A stretch of DNA of 64,000 bases, from contig JACOSY010000035.1 in assembly GCA_016178595.1 (NCBI GenBank), positions 1-64,000 on the forward strand, given 5' to 3'. The stretch is from Ignavibacteria bacterium (GTDB lineage Bacteria; Bacteroidota; Ignavibacteria; UBA10030; SZUA-254). The position numbers were made by a program, and so were the translations under genes. Below, in pieces: positions 8,672 through 17,496 of the stretch. How positions within the stretch are numbered: the stretch's first letter is position 1; each line of letters starts with the position of its first letter. The notes below the pieces were generated by a model. The model was not told the DNA's origin and did no database searches. It saw nothing but the letters and a program-made list of their open reading frames with translations.

Positions 8672-9592
8672 ATGAATACTTCTACAAAATGGTTTATTGG
8701 TATCGTTGCCTTCATCATTTTTATAGGTGTTGGTTTCAGTCTACTCTTTGTAACTTTCGTTTCCAGTGTTGTTCGGGAAGATGTCGAAGTTGTGTCGGAA
8801 GGCGGACGGGGAGATAAGATCGCTGTCGTAGAGCTTGCCGGAGTCATCGTAACATCGGAGGAAACTGTTCGCCAGATCAAGAAATATCGCGAGGATCGTT
8901 CGATCAAAGCGATTCTCTTCAGGGTCGATTCTCCGGGCGGAGGAGTTGTCGCCAGTCAAGAGATTTATCAAGAGGTAAGAAAGACTCGCGATGATGGTAA
9001 ACCAATAGTCGTGTCGATGGGAGCGCTTGCTGCCAGCGGCGGGTATTATGTTTCATGCGGCGCGAGCACGATCGTTGCAAATCCAGGAACCCTGACGGGC
9101 AGCATTGGCGTCATCTCGCAGTTCATGAGCGTGGACTCGCTGCTTCATAAGATCGGCGTCACTCCGAACACCATCAAAAGTGGAAAGTTAAAAGACGCAG
9201 GAAGTCCTTTTCGTCCAATGACATCCGAAGATCGTGCCTACTTCCAGAGTTTGATGGACGATGTTCACAGGCAATTCATCGATGTCGTCGAGAAAGAAAG
9301 AGACCTCGATCATGATACAGTAGTTGCGTTTGCTGACGGTCGAGTTTTTACAGGAGAGCAGGCGCTCGATCTCGGACTTGTCGATACGTTGGGAACGTAT
9401 GAGGATGCAATCCATATTGCAGCGCATCTCGCACACATTAAAGGAGAACCGACGCTTGTAAAGGAACGGAAGCGGGGTGTATCACTGTTTGAGCGGATAT
9501 TCGGTGAAACTAAAATTCCGGATTTTCTCGGTCTAAAAGACGAACTCCTCAATCAGCCGATACTGCAATACCGGATGACACATGGATTGTAG
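8672..9592 (+). CDS. sppA: signal peptide peptidase SppA
   Basis: This serine-lysine protease of 306 residues cleaves remnant signal peptides at the membrane. One N-terminal transmembrane segment covers residues 6-28. The nucleophile S122 lies in ALAASGGYYVS and the general base K169 in IKSGKLKDAGS, the short SppA36 arrangement with one catalytic dyad per chain. A well-matched promoter lies upstream. The HU gene follows after 52 bases and may be co-transcribed. Confidence 0.94.
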   Translation: MNTSTKWFIGIVAFIIFIGVGFSLLFVTFVSSVVREDVEVVSEGGRGDKIAVVELAGVIVTSEETVRQIKKYREDRSIKAILFRVDSPGGGVVASQEIYQEVRKTRDDGKPIVVSMGALAASGGYYVSCGASTIVANPGTLTGSIGVISQFMSVDSLLHKIGVTPNTIKSGKLKDAGSPFRPMTSEDRAYFQSLMDDVHRQFIDVVEKERDLDHDTVVAFADGRVFTGEQALDLGLVDTLGTYEDAIHIAAHLAHIKGEPTLVKERKRGVSLFERIFGETKIPDFLGLKDELLNQPILQYRMTHGL

Positions 9593-9644
9593 TTTTTGGA
9601 AATAGAACCATCGGGCAATCTTTCACAATACAAGGAGATACGCG

Positions 9645-9950
9645 TTGACAAAAGCAGACATAGTTGATCACATTGCGAACGGGACCGGGCTCACCAAAGT
9701 CGAAACGGAAGCAGTGGTCGATGGATTCATCCAGACAGTCATCGAGGCGCTCAAGGAAGGGAAAAACATCGAAATCCGCGGCTTCGGCAGCTTTAAGACA
9801 AAAAAACGTCGTGGACGAATGGCTCGTAATCCACGTACAGGTGAGCAGGTGAAAGTCGATGAGCACTTCGTTCCGTTCTTCAAAGTCTCGAAGGAGCTTA
9901 AATCCATCGTGAACGAGAACTTGAAGAAAATGCAGCCGTCCTCATTGTAA
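9645..9950 (+). CDS. HU/IHF-family DNA-binding protein
   Basis: The 101-residue nucleoid protein bends DNA as a dimer. The beta-arm region has GRMARNPRTGEQVKV, matching the family's GRNPRTG signature near residues 60-70. The start is a TTG at 9645, chosen because aaggagat lies six bases upstream and because the product then begins with the usual TKADIVDHIA. The C-terminal tail is slightly longer than that of classic HU (about 90 residues). Confidence 0.94.
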   Translation: MTKADIVDHIANGTGLTKVETEAVVDGFIQTVIEALKEGKNIEIRGFGSFKTKKRRGRMARNPRTGEQVKVDEHFVPFFKVSKELKSIVNENLKKMQPSSL

Positions 9951-9967
9951 GTAGCAGTTGTGATTGC

Positions 9968-10858
9968 ATGATTCCTCGTTTCGTCTGTCAAACATGTGGG
10001 AGTACGGTAGAGCTATCAGATACGTTCTGTAGTGTATGCGGTGTCCGGATAGAGTGGCCGGAGCCACCGAGTGACCAACGCGCCTCGCAGAAAGAAACAA
10101 CGCAGCTCCAGCCTCCGGCAAATCCGGAAACGCGACTCTGTTCCTTGTGCGGACATGTAAATTCAGCCGCTGCGATTTCCTGCGAGAGCTGTGGCGCAGC
10201 ACTCGCCAATGCACTGCAGTCCCGATCGCAAGAGTTGCGCAAAGCATCGACACCATCTCGAAGCATTCCAAGCGCCCCCCTTCAATTTTTCCAAAGTTGG
10301 AAGCTTACAGTCATTCTCGCTCTTGTCCTTATTGCAGTCCTCGTCTTTCTCAGAACGACGCGCGATACCAATCCCCACACAGTCGCAGGGTTATCTCCGA
10401 CCGAGCAACAACTCATCCAGGAGATCGAAGCGCTTCGGAAACACGTCGATGCTAATCCGCAAGATAGCATTGCGACATTGCGGCTTGCCAATCTCCTGCA
10501 TGACAGGGGTTTTATCGATCAGGCTATTATTATGTATGAGCGGTATCTCGAGATGAACCCATCGAACGCAGACGCACGGGTTGATTTGGGGACCTCGTAC
10601 TTTAAAATGTCGTTTGCCGATACGACACGGAGCGCAGAGTATTTGGAAACCGCTAAGCAAGAAATGATGAAAGCGCTCTCCTACTCGCCGAGGCACCAGC
10701 TGGCGTTTTTTAATCTTGGCATCATCAACTTTCACACCGGAGATGTCAAAGAGGCGCGGGAATGGTTTCAGAAGTGCATCGCGGTTGATCCGAACTCGGA
10801 GAGCGGAAAGAAAGCGCAGCAATTTCTTAATCAACATTCAATTAACAATCCATCATAA
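9968..10858 (+). CDS. zinc-ribbon and TPR membrane protein
   Basis: The 296-residue protein begins with two zinc ribbons, C7-x2-C10...C21-x2-C24 and C58-x2-C61...C72-x2-C75. A linker and one transmembrane segment near residues 113-130 follow. The C-terminal half has at least three TPR-like units (residues about 150-285), beginning with LATLRLANLLHDRGF-type helices. It probably scaffolds a protein complex, but no partner is known. It starts 17 bases after the HU stop and is followed by a tiny ribosomal-protein gene. Confidence 0.7.
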   Translation: MIPRFVCQTCGSTVELSDTFCSVCGVRIEWPEPPSDQRASQKETTQLQPPANPETRLCSLCGHVNSAAAISCESCGAALANALQSRSQELRKASTPSRSIPSAPLQFFQSWKLTVILALVLIAVLVFLRTTRDTNPHTVAGLSPTEQQLIQEIEALRKHVDANPQDSIATLRLANLLHDRGFIDQAIIMYERYLEMNPSNADARVDLGTSYFKMSFADTTRSAEYLETAKQEMMKALSYSPRHQLAFFNLGIINFHTGDVKEAREWFQKCIAVDPNSESGKKAQQFLNQHSINNPS

Positions 10859-10875
10859 TACCATAGGAGAATCTT

Positions 10876-10971
10876 ATGCCGAGTGGGAAAAAGCGTCTCC
10901 GCAGGAAGATGGCAACGCATAAACGAAAGAAGCGCCTGCGGAAGATGAGACATAAGAAGAAGAACCGTTAG
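10876..10971 (+). CDS. AURKAIP1/COX24-domain ribosomal peptide, 31 residues
   Basis: An ATG at 10876, preceded by aggaga, opens 31 codons ending at TAG 10969-10971. The peptide begins MPSGKKRLRRKMATHKRKKR and is almost entirely Lys, Arg and His. The MATHKRKKRLRK core is what Bacteroidota carry as the AURKAIP1/COX24-domain protein, related to mitochondrial mS38 and mycobacterial bS22 of the small ribosomal subunit. It is immediately followed by a strong terminator, which supports a real short transcript end. Genes of this size are often missed. Confidence 0.85.
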   Translation: MPSGKKRLRRKMATHKRKKRLRKMRHKKKNR

Positions 10972-10980
10972 TGTTCCGAT

Positions 10981-11014
10981 AGCTCTCTCGCGGTGTATCG
11001 TGAGAGAGCTTTTT
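10981..11014 (+). terminator. rho-independent terminator
   Basis: The stem agctctctc (10981-10989) pairs with gagagagct (11002-11010) and runs into Ts. It lies ten bases after the 31-residue gene. Confidence 0.88.
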
Positions 11015-11015
11015 A

Positions 11016-11044
11016 TTGCCGATGAGCGAAGAAATTCGTATGTT
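11016..11044 (+). promoter_or_regulatory. possible promoter of the 5'-nucleotidase gene
   Basis: TTGCCG (11016-11021) and TATGTT (11039-11044) have a 17-base spacer. Both boxes are weaker than elsewhere in the window. Confidence 0.4.
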
Positions 11045-11086
11045 CCCTAATCGTACATTTTGAATTCAACACTACACGCAACTCTC

Positions 11087-12607
11087 ATGCAACCTCTCGT
11101 TAAGCGATTCAACACCGCAGTAGTTGTTCTTCTGTCGCTCAGCAGTCTCGTCTGCGGACAGCCGAAGACAATCACGATTCTTCACACCAACGATATCCAT
11201 GCTTCATTTCTTCCGCACGAAGCTTTCTGGATAAAGTCGGATTCCAAACCGATGGTCGGAGGAATGGAAGAACTCTCCTGGATGATCGATAGCCTCAGGA
11301 AAGCACAGGGCACAACGTTGCTCCTGGATGGAGGAGATGTTATGACCGGTACGCCTATCTCCGAGTTTGACTACAAGGGCGCCGCCGGAGGAGCGCTCTT
11401 TGAGATGATGAATCTGATCGGTTACGATGCGTGGACAATTGGCAATCACGATCTTGATATTTCGCAAGATAATTTAAAGAAGCTCACAGCGATTGCACGA
11501 TTCCCAACAGTCACCGCGAATCTCACAGACTCACTCAACCAGTTTGTCTTTGGCAACAAACAATATGTTGTTGTGGAGCGCGGCGGACTTCGCATCGGAA
11601 TCATCGGGCATATTACGAGAGATCTCTTTCATGTAACGAATACCAATAACCTCAAGGGATTGAACGTACGAGAGCCATGGGCGATCACACAGAAGCTGAT
11701 CGACGAGATCGATCAGAAAACCGATCTGATCATCGCACTCACGCACGAAGGGGTTGACGATGATTCCATCCTTGCGCAATCCGTTCACGGCCTGGACGTT
11801 ATCATCGGCGGCCATAGCCACACGCGGCTGACGAAGCCCAAGGTCGTCAACAATGTCATCATCTGTCAGGCAGGCTCGAATTGCGAAAACCTTGGAGAGT
11901 TGAGCCTCACCGTTGAAGGCGACAGCGTCACGCACTTCGAGGGCAAGCTTCTTCCACTGTGGGTTCGGCATACATATTCGAACGATCAGCTCACGGCACT
12001 CGTCACGGAATTCAAGAAGAAGATCGATGATGAATATGGCCAGGTGCTTGGAACGCTCGTCAGCGATTGGAAGCGATCGTCGTCCGGCGAGAGCAGCATT
12101 GGCGACTTCATTGCCGATGCAATGCGAGAAGGCGCGAAAGCCGACGTCGCGGTCACGAATAGCAGCGGCATCCGAAAAGATCTGAGCGCTGGTCCGATCA
12201 GGAAGCTCGATCTCTTTGAGATCGCTCCCTTCCGCAATGTGCTCTGTACCTTCACCTTCACCGGCAAAGAGCTGCATGCCTTCGCTCAGCGCTACGCGAA
12301 AGAGCTTGCCGGCGGCAAGGCGTCGATACAGATTTCCGGAATGACCTGTACCTGGCAATCGACAGGTGACGGCGGAGTGGAGGTTGTAAACGTTAAGGTA
12401 GGAGGGAAGGATGTCGTTGATGAGGGTACGTACACGATAGCAACGAGCGATTTTGTCGTTAACCAGGGTGAGAAGTACATCGGCGTGATTCCGTCCGGCG
12501 TCTCATATACACAAACGACAATGTTCCAATCGCTTGTCGCGAAAGTTGAGCATGATAAAACAATCGCGCCGATGACCGCAAAGCGATTTCAACAGATTCA
12601 ACACTAA
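11087..12607 (+). CDS. periplasmic 5'-nucleotidase/metallophosphatase, UshA type
   Basis: The 506-residue enzyme would hydrolyse nucleotides or related phosphoesters outside the cytoplasm. A Sec signal peptide covers about the first 24 residues (hydrophobic core VVVLLSLSSLV). The calcineurin-like domain shows the metal-site blocks TNDIHASF, DGGDVMTG, GNHDLD and GGHSHT. The C-terminal 5'-nucleotidase domain carries the GEXSIGDFIADAMR and NSSGIRKDL elements. ATG 11087 is preferred because the signal peptide begins there; an in-frame TTG at 11060 would add nine residues. It stands four bases before the next gene's first possible start. Confidence 0.9.
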   Translation: MQPLVKRFNTAVVVLLSLSSLVCGQPKTITILHTNDIHASFLPHEAFWIKSDSKPMVGGMEELSWMIDSLRKAQGTTLLLDGGDVMTGTPISEFDYKGAAGGALFEMMNLIGYDAWTIGNHDLDISQDNLKKLTAIARFPTVTANLTDSLNQFVFGNKQYVVVERGGLRIGIIGHITRDLFHVTNTNNLKGLNVREPWAITQKLIDEIDQKTDLIIALTHEGVDDDSILAQSVHGLDVIIGGHSHTRLTKPKVVNNVIICQAGSNCENLGELSLTVEGDSVTHFEGKLLPLWVRHTYSNDQLTALVTEFKKKIDDEYGQVLGTLVSDWKRSSSGESSIGDFIADAMREGAKADVAVTNSSGIRKDLSAGPIRKLDLFEIAPFRNVLCTFTFTGKELHAFAQRYAKELAGGKASIQISGMTCTWQSTGDGGVEVVNVKVGGKDVVDEGTYTIATSDFVVNQGEKYIGVIPSGVSYTQTTMFQSLVAKVEHDKTIAPMTAKRFQQIQH

Positions 12608-12625
12608 GTAGTGAGGAAGGCTTCC

Positions 12626-13339
12626 GTGAATAACACTCACTTCCCTGTCATCATTCTTATTGGCAGGCCTGCCGCAGGAAAATCGGAAGTCATCGATTTC
12701 TTAAGAAAGACGCCTGCCGATGAACGCCTTCGTCGCTTCCACATCACTGAGTTTGAGGAAATCGACGATTTCGTCTATGTATGGGAAACGTTCGAAGTCG
12801 ATGATATCCTCTCCCGTCATGGCAAGCCGCGCGTCTGGACGGATGAGAAGTATTGGTTCAACGATCATTTCATCTGGAACCTCTATATTGAAAGAATTAA
12901 TCTCGCCTATCGAAAACGACTCGCCGCGAATTCAAACTATCACGACCGGATGACAAGCGTTGTAGAGTTTTCGCGTGGCGGAGACAACGGCTTTGCCGAA
13001 GCATTTTCGTTCCTGCATGAAGAAATACTGAAACGAGCCGGCATCATCTATATCAAAGTTTCCTACGAAGAATCAAAACGCAAGAATCGCCGTCGTGCGC
13101 GTCCTGGCCTTGAAGATTCCATTCTTTATCATTCCTTGCCGGATGAGAAGATGGAGTTCTACTATAAGACGAATGATTGGGATACGCTGGAAGCGAAAGA
13201 TCCCAATTACATCGACATTAAGGGCTTCAAGGTTCCCTATGCCGTGTTTCAGAACGAGCCTGAGAAAACCGACAATCCTACGAAACTCGGCGCTGAATTA
13301 GAATATGCAACAAATAAACTCTGGCAGATCCAGAATTGA
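12626..13339 (+). CDS. P-loop kinase-like protein of unknown substrate
   Basis: The 237-residue product has a Walker A loop GRPAAGKS (residues 13-20, K19) right after a beta strand (VIILI). A cluster of arginines in KNRRRARPG may form the lid of a nucleotide kinase. Between them lie a Trp/Tyr-rich helical stretch and SVVEFSRGG, a likely Walker B strand. No named family is recognised. The GTG at 12626 is chosen because gaggaagg ends five bases before it; an upstream GTG at 12611 lacks such a site. It follows the nucleotidase directly, so a nucleotide- or nucleoside-related role is an inference from context only. Confidence 0.6.
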   Translation: MNNTHFPVIILIGRPAAGKSEVIDFLRKTPADERLRRFHITEFEEIDDFVYVWETFEVDDILSRHGKPRVWTDEKYWFNDHFIWNLYIERINLAYRKRLAANSNYHDRMTSVVEFSRGGDNGFAEAFSFLHEEILKRAGIIYIKVSYEESKRKNRRRARPGLEDSILYHSLPDEKMEFYYKTNDWDTLEAKDPNYIDIKGFKVPYAVFQNEPEKTDNPTKLGAELEYATNKLWQIQN

Positions 13340-13466
13340 GAGGAATGTCGATGGATTCCGTAGCTTCTCGAACGTGTCCCGGTACGTTACTTGATTTTTA
13401 GAGCTATTATTTTTAAGTTTCTTGTAAATAAAAAGTACGTTTACAACATGTTATGGGGAGAGATAT

Positions 13467-13862
13467 ATGGCTGAAGAGAACACAGGACTCACCAAAGGAT
13501 TGCTGATAGGTTTCCTCGCTGGCGGTATCGTTGGCGCAATCACGGCCCTGTTGTACGCTCCAAAGAGCGGACGGGAACTCCGCGCCGACATTAAACGCAA
13601 GGCAAGCGACCTTGCAGAAGAAGCAAGCGAGCACATCCATACCGCAAGAGCGAAGACAACTGATATTATCAATGAAGGCAAGGAACGCTCGGATCAGCTT
13701 ATCGCTGACGCACGGGAGAAGGCCGAGAGCATTCTTGGCAGCGCAGAGAAAGTTTTGACAGGCATTCGCGAGCGTGCATCCGAGGAACCGGGAAGAGTGA
13801 AATCCGCGTTCCGTGCCGGAGTCGAGGCGTACAAGGCTGAGAAGGATCGGTCACGCTCATAA
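13467..13862 (+). CDS. YtxH-domain protein
   Basis: The 131-residue protein has one N-terminal glycine-rich membrane segment (residues about 11-30, [20 protein letters not shown]) followed by [12 protein letters not shown], the YtxH signature, and a long charged helix. The family is often stress-linked in Firmicutes and common in Bacteroidota, and its molecular role is not established. An ATG with ggggagag upstream starts it. It is followed by a DUF948-type gene after 33 bases; the pairing of these two families recurs and suggests a shared envelope function. Confidence 0.88.
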   Translation: MAEENTGLTKGLLIGFLAGGIVGAITALLYAPKSGRELRADIKRKASDLAEEASEHIHTARAKTTDIINEGKERSDQLIADAREKAESILGSAEKVLTGIRERASEEPGRVKSAFRAGVEAYKAEKDRSRS

Positions 13863-13895
13863 TGTGAATCATTCATCGCGATCGGAGGGAAGGAA

Positions 13896-14294
13896 ATGGA
13901 TATGACATGGAATACGGTGCTCATCATCTTTGAGATCATTGCGCTGGCCTCCTTATCGGTGTTGTGCGTATACCTTATTGCCGTGCTTGTGCGATTACGA
14001 AGCGTCCTGGTTATTATCGAAGACGATATTCGTGAGTTGAGCGCGAAGGCCATTCCCGTCTTTGAAAATCTGGAAATCATTACCGATAAAGTGAAGAATG
14101 TTACCGAGAGTCTTGATGAACAAGTAGATATCGTTAAGCAGTCGATTGATTCCGTCAAACAAATGGCCGACAATATTGTCGACTTTGAACGTCGGGTACA
14201 AGAACGGATCGAAGAACCGGTCATGGACACTGTCAGCATTATTGCCGCCATGGTAAAGGGTGTTCGGACCTTCGTTGCCCGTCTTCGTGCCTGA
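13896..14294 (+). CDS. DUF948-type membrane protein
   Basis: The 132-residue protein has one N-terminal transmembrane segment (residues about 8-32) followed by a long amphipathic helix with regular V-x3-V-x2-I spacing (residues 40-110). This is the layout of DUF948/general-stress-protein-13-like proteins. A good ribosome site, ggaggg, precedes the ATG at a slightly long distance. It pairs with the YtxH gene upstream. No catalytic residue is expected, and the function is unknown. Confidence 0.75.
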   Translation: MDMTWNTVLIIFEIIALASLSVLCVYLIAVLVRLRSVLVIIEDDIRELSAKAIPVFENLEIITDKVKNVTESLDEQVDIVKQSIDSVKQMADNIVDFERRVQERIEEPVMDTVSIIAAMVKGVRTFVARLRA

Positions 14295-14478
14295 TCTTCG
14301 TTCAATCCGACTGCTCCACCATCACATCGTTTAGCTCTTAGCAATTTTTTATGTGACGGCGTACAAGCTGTCATCCTCTAATTTACGATCACACGAAGAA
14401 CGACGCCGTGTTACGTCAATCCTGCAATGTACATTGTTTCGTATCTTCATCATGCTTCAGTAAGGAGAGTGTACTATC

Positions 14479-16587
14479 ATGAAAGACTATCCTGCAGATT
14501 CCATCCGCAACATTGCACTTGTTGGTCATGGTGGCTCCGGGAAGACGACATTCGTTGAAGCCTGCCTCTATGCCTCAGGCACAACCACACGGTTCGGACG
14601 CGTCGAAGAAGGCAATACCGTATCCGATTACCATGCTGACGAGGTCGAGCGCCAGATATCCATCAACGCATCGCTCCTTCATTGTGAATGGAAAGGTGCA
14701 AAGCTGAATCTCATCGATACGCCCGGCTACACGGACTTTACCGGTGAAGTAAAGTGCGGACTCCGTGTTGCGGATACGGCAATCGTCTTCCTGAAGGCGG
14801 TCGAAGGCGCCGAGGTAGGAACAGAGATCGTGTGGAATTACACAAAGGAATTCAAAAACGCCGCCATCTTCATCGTCAACAAACTCGATAACGAAAATGC
14901 GAACTTCGACAATGTCGTGAATATTGCAAAGAGCCGCTTCAGCCACGATGTTATTCCCGTGCAGTTCCCGATCGGGAAAGGTGTGCAGTTCGAATCTGTC
15001 GTCGACGTCTTGCGAATGAAGGCACTCAAGTTCTCGCGCGATGGCAAGGGGAAATACACGGAAGCAGAGATTCCTGCCGACCTGAAAGCGCATGCGGACG
15101 AGATGCGCGAGCAGGTGGTCGAGCAAATTGCGGAAACGGACGAGACGTTGCTCAACACGTTCATTGAAAAGGGCGGACTCACCGACGATGAGATGAAGCG
15201 AGGTCTCCGCCTTGGCATTCGCAACAGAAAGATTTTTCCGTTGTTGTGTGCCGCCGCTTCACAAGGGATGGGCGTTGCATCGATGATGGATTTTCTTGTT
15301 GAGTATTGCCCGAATCCCGCCGAGATGCCCGAAGCCGTCGGCACGGCGCCGGGCTCGAATGGCGGGGCGCACCAGGAAATCCACGTGAAGTCGAATGCGA
15401 ACGCTCAGCCGGTGCTCTTTGCGTTTAAGACGGTCTCTGAGCCGCACGTCGGTGAGCTCTCGTTCTTCCGCGTCTATTCGGGAGCCGTTTCACCGGGCAT
15501 GGATTTGGTCAATGATGCGAACAATAAAGCCGAGCGTCTCTCGCAGCTCTTCATCATGAATGGGAAAGAACGAAAGGAAATCGGCAAGATTCATGCCGGC
15601 GACATCGGTGCAGTTGTGAAACTGAAAGATACGCACACGAACAACACATTGAGCAGCAAGACGTTTCCCGTGCTTCTTCCACCGATTCCATTCCCTGCGC
15701 CGGTCATCAGCATGGCGATCGTTGCGAAGACCAAGGGCGACGAGGACAAGATCGCGACGGGTCTCCATTCACTCCACGAAGAGGATCCAACATTCGTCAT
15801 GGCGGTCGATTCAGAGCTTCACCAGACAGTGATCAGCGGTCAGGGTGAACTGCACCTGGGCATCGTCGTCAAGCGGCTCAAAGCGAAATATGGCGTCGAT
15901 GTCGACATGGTCGAGCCGAAGATTCCGTATCGCGAAACCATTAAGGGCCGGGCAAATGAAGTCGAATACAAGCACAAGAAGCAGACCGGCGGCCGTGGGC
16001 AGTATGGACATGTGTGGATCAAGGTCGAGCCTTTGCAGCGAGGCACGGGATTCGAATTTGAGGACGCAGTGGTTGGCGGAGTGGTTCCGACACGCTTCAT
16101 TCCTGCAGTCGAAAAAGGGATCATTGAGGCGTTGGTGAGCGGTGTTGTTGCCGGATACAAGGTGGTAGATGTTAAAGTAACGCTCTTCGACGGTTCGTAC
16201 CACGACGTCGATTCTGATGAACACTCGTTCAAGATTGCAGGTCGGATGGCGTTCAAGAAAGGATTCAAAGAAGCGAAGCCGATCTTACTCGAGCCGATCT
16301 ATGAGATCGAAGTAACGGTGCCGGAGGATTATATGGGAGATGTCATGGGAGATATTTCGAGCAGGCGGGGAAAGATTCTCGGCATGGATACCGACGGATC
16401 GCACCAGATCATCAAAGCCCTCGTTCCACTCAAAGAATTGTACCGCTACTCAACGACCCTTCGGTCGATGTCGCAGGGCAGAGGAATCCACCGGCAGAAA
16501 TTCAACCACTACGAAGAAATGCCTCGTGAAGTCGCCGACAAGATCATTGCCGAACACGCAAAGCAAAAGGTGGAGGAAGAAGTTTAA
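14479..16587 (+). CDS. elongation factor G-like GTPase, EF-G2 type
   Basis: The 702-residue translational GTPase has domains in EF-G order: G domain with P-loop GHGGSGKTT near residue 15, DTPG, and NKLD; then domain II; then III-V with the C-terminal STTLRSMSQGRG. The P-loop reads GHGGSGKT where canonical EF-G has AHIDAGKT. This marks the EF-G2-like subfamily, whose exact role (translocation backup or recycling) varies between bacteria. Ribosome site aaggagag lies before ATG 14479. A canonical EF-G is not in the window and is presumably elsewhere. Confidence 0.85.
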   Translation: MKDYPADSIRNIALVGHGGSGKTTFVEACLYASGTTTRFGRVEEGNTVSDYHADEVERQISINASLLHCEWKGAKLNLIDTPGYTDFTGEVKCGLRVADTAIVFLKAVEGAEVGTEIVWNYTKEFKNAAIFIVNKLDNENANFDNVVNIAKSRFSHDVIPVQFPIGKGVQFESVVDVLRMKALKFSRDGKGKYTEAEIPADLKAHADEMREQVVEQIAETDETLLNTFIEKGGLTDDEMKRGLRLGIRNRKIFPLLCAAASQGMGVASMMDFLVEYCPNPAEMPEAVGTAPGSNGGAHQEIHVKSNANAQPVLFAFKTVSEPHVGELSFFRVYSGAVSPGMDLVNDANNKAERLSQLFIMNGKERKEIGKIHAGDIGAVVKLKDTHTNNTLSSKTFPVLLPPIPFPAPVISMAIVAKTKGDEDKIATGLHSLHEEDPTFVMAVDSELHQTVISGQGELHLGIVVKRLKAKYGVDVDMVEPKIPYRETIKGRANEVEYKHKKQTGGRGQYGHVWIKVEPLQRGTGFEFEDAVVGGVVPTRFIPAVEKGIIEALVSGVVAGYKVVDVKVTLFDGSYHDVDSDEHSFKIAGRMAFKKGFKEAKPILLEPIYEIEVTVPEDYMGDVMGDISSRRGKILGMDTDGSHQIIKALVPLKELYRYSTTLRSMSQGRGIHRQKFNHYEEMPREVADKIIAEHAKQKVEEEV

Positions 16588-16631
16588 GTGTACGGGACGC
16601 TTGTGGGCAGATACCATTTCTCTTGCTAAGC

Positions 16632-17123
16632 ATGGAAAGACTCTTCTCGCCATGGCGATCGAAGTATATTGAGACCTTCTCCAAGCCGAACGACGAGAGT
16701 GGAGAGTGCATCCTCTGTTCGGCCCATCACGATACTCGAGACGATGAACGATTCATCGTCACCCGCGGCACGCTCTGCTTTGTGCTCATGAATCTCTACC
16801 CGTACAATAGCGGTCATCTCATGATCGTTCCCTACCGTCACATCGCCGCGCTCACTGATTTGACCGACGACGAATCACAGGAAATCATGAGCCTCCTCAA
16901 GCGTATGACGAGAGCGCTGCAGGAGGTTTCCCATCCGGATGGTTTCAACGTGGGGTGCAACGTTGGACGAACGGCCGGCGCGGGTATTGAACACCATATA
17001 CACTTCCACATCGTCCCGCGCTGGAACGGCGATACCAACTTCATGCCCATCCTCGCCGATACGAAAATGATTTCGGAAGATATGAAAGAGATATTGCACA
17101 AACTCCGCGCCGTTCTTTCCTGA
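16632..17123 (+). CDS. HIT-family nucleotide hydrolase or phosphorylase
   Basis: The 163-residue protein has the histidine triad H122-x-H124-x-H126 in HHIHFHIVPRW, with the N-terminal MERLFSPWRSKYI and a C-x2-C near residue 29 (ECILC), all typical of the Ap4A phosphorylase/FHIT-like branch. The reaction would be cleavage of dinucleoside polyphosphates or nucleotidyl-amine bonds. The ATG at 16632 is chosen over an in-frame TTG at 16623 because it gives the usual family start. It follows the EF-G2-like gene by 44 bases. Confidence 0.9.
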   Translation: MERLFSPWRSKYIETFSKPNDESGECILCSAHHDTRDDERFIVTRGTLCFVLMNLYPYNSGHLMIVPYRHIAALTDLTDDESQEIMSLLKRMTRALQEVSHPDGFNVGCNVGRTAGAGIEHHIHFHIVPRWNGDTNFMPILADTKMISEDMKEILHKLRAVLS

Positions 17124-17177
17124 TTTCTATTCTTCCGGTTTAGCAAGTTGTTGAAAAACTCTGATTGTCTGATATTG

Positions 17178-17233
17178 CCACAACCTTCAGGTCATGGAAA
17201 ACGAGAGTGAAGAAATGCGACGGGCTTTAGCCC
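17178..17233 (+). repeat. composite REP unit 1 (long plus short palindrome), degenerate
   Basis: The long palindrome (17178-17197) has a tc loop and two mismatches compared with the perfect copy at 18966. After 24 bases comes the short palindrome gggctttagccc (17222-17233). Orientation is long then short. Confidence 0.7.
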
Positions 17234-17260
17234 TTGCATTTGGATGGCTTTCGATGGAAT

Positions 17261-17317
17261 GGGTTGAAACCCATCACGATTTTTCTATGATTGCTCTCCA
17301 CGAGCTGAAGCTCGTGG
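17261..17317 (-). repeat. composite REP unit 2, inverted relative to unit 1
   Basis: The short palindrome gggttgaaaccc (17261-17272) is followed after 25 bases by the perfect long palindrome ccacgagctgaagctcgtgg (17298-17317). With unit 1 it forms an inverted pair of about 140 bases, like a BIME lacking a transposase gene. Confidence 0.78.
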
Positions 17318-17407
17318 CTATGAATTCCCTTGTTCAACAGCCTGTTAGATGTAAGTCTCTTGCGCATTGTATTCGGATCCAGTGCACGCCTAGAGAGCGG
17401 CATGAGA

Positions 17408-17435
17408 TTGATTCTCTCATGAAAATGCGTATATT
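17408..17435 (+). promoter_or_regulatory. possible promoter of the secreted YCF48-repeat gene
   Basis: TTGATT (17408-17413) and TATATT (17430-17435) have a 16-base spacer. This would start transcription about 55 bases before ATG 17497 and supports that start over the longer reading frame. Confidence 0.4.
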
Positions 17436-17496
17436 TCCTCACACAATCTTGATAAGTGTGTCGAGAGGCCTCATCATACATATTCGTGAGAGAGAA

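Noticed and set aside
17194-17496. N-terminal extension of the secreted YCF48-repeat protein
   Set aside because: The stretch crosses four REP palindromes, lacks protein-like composition, and a signal peptide begins only at ATG 17497, with a possible promoter between.
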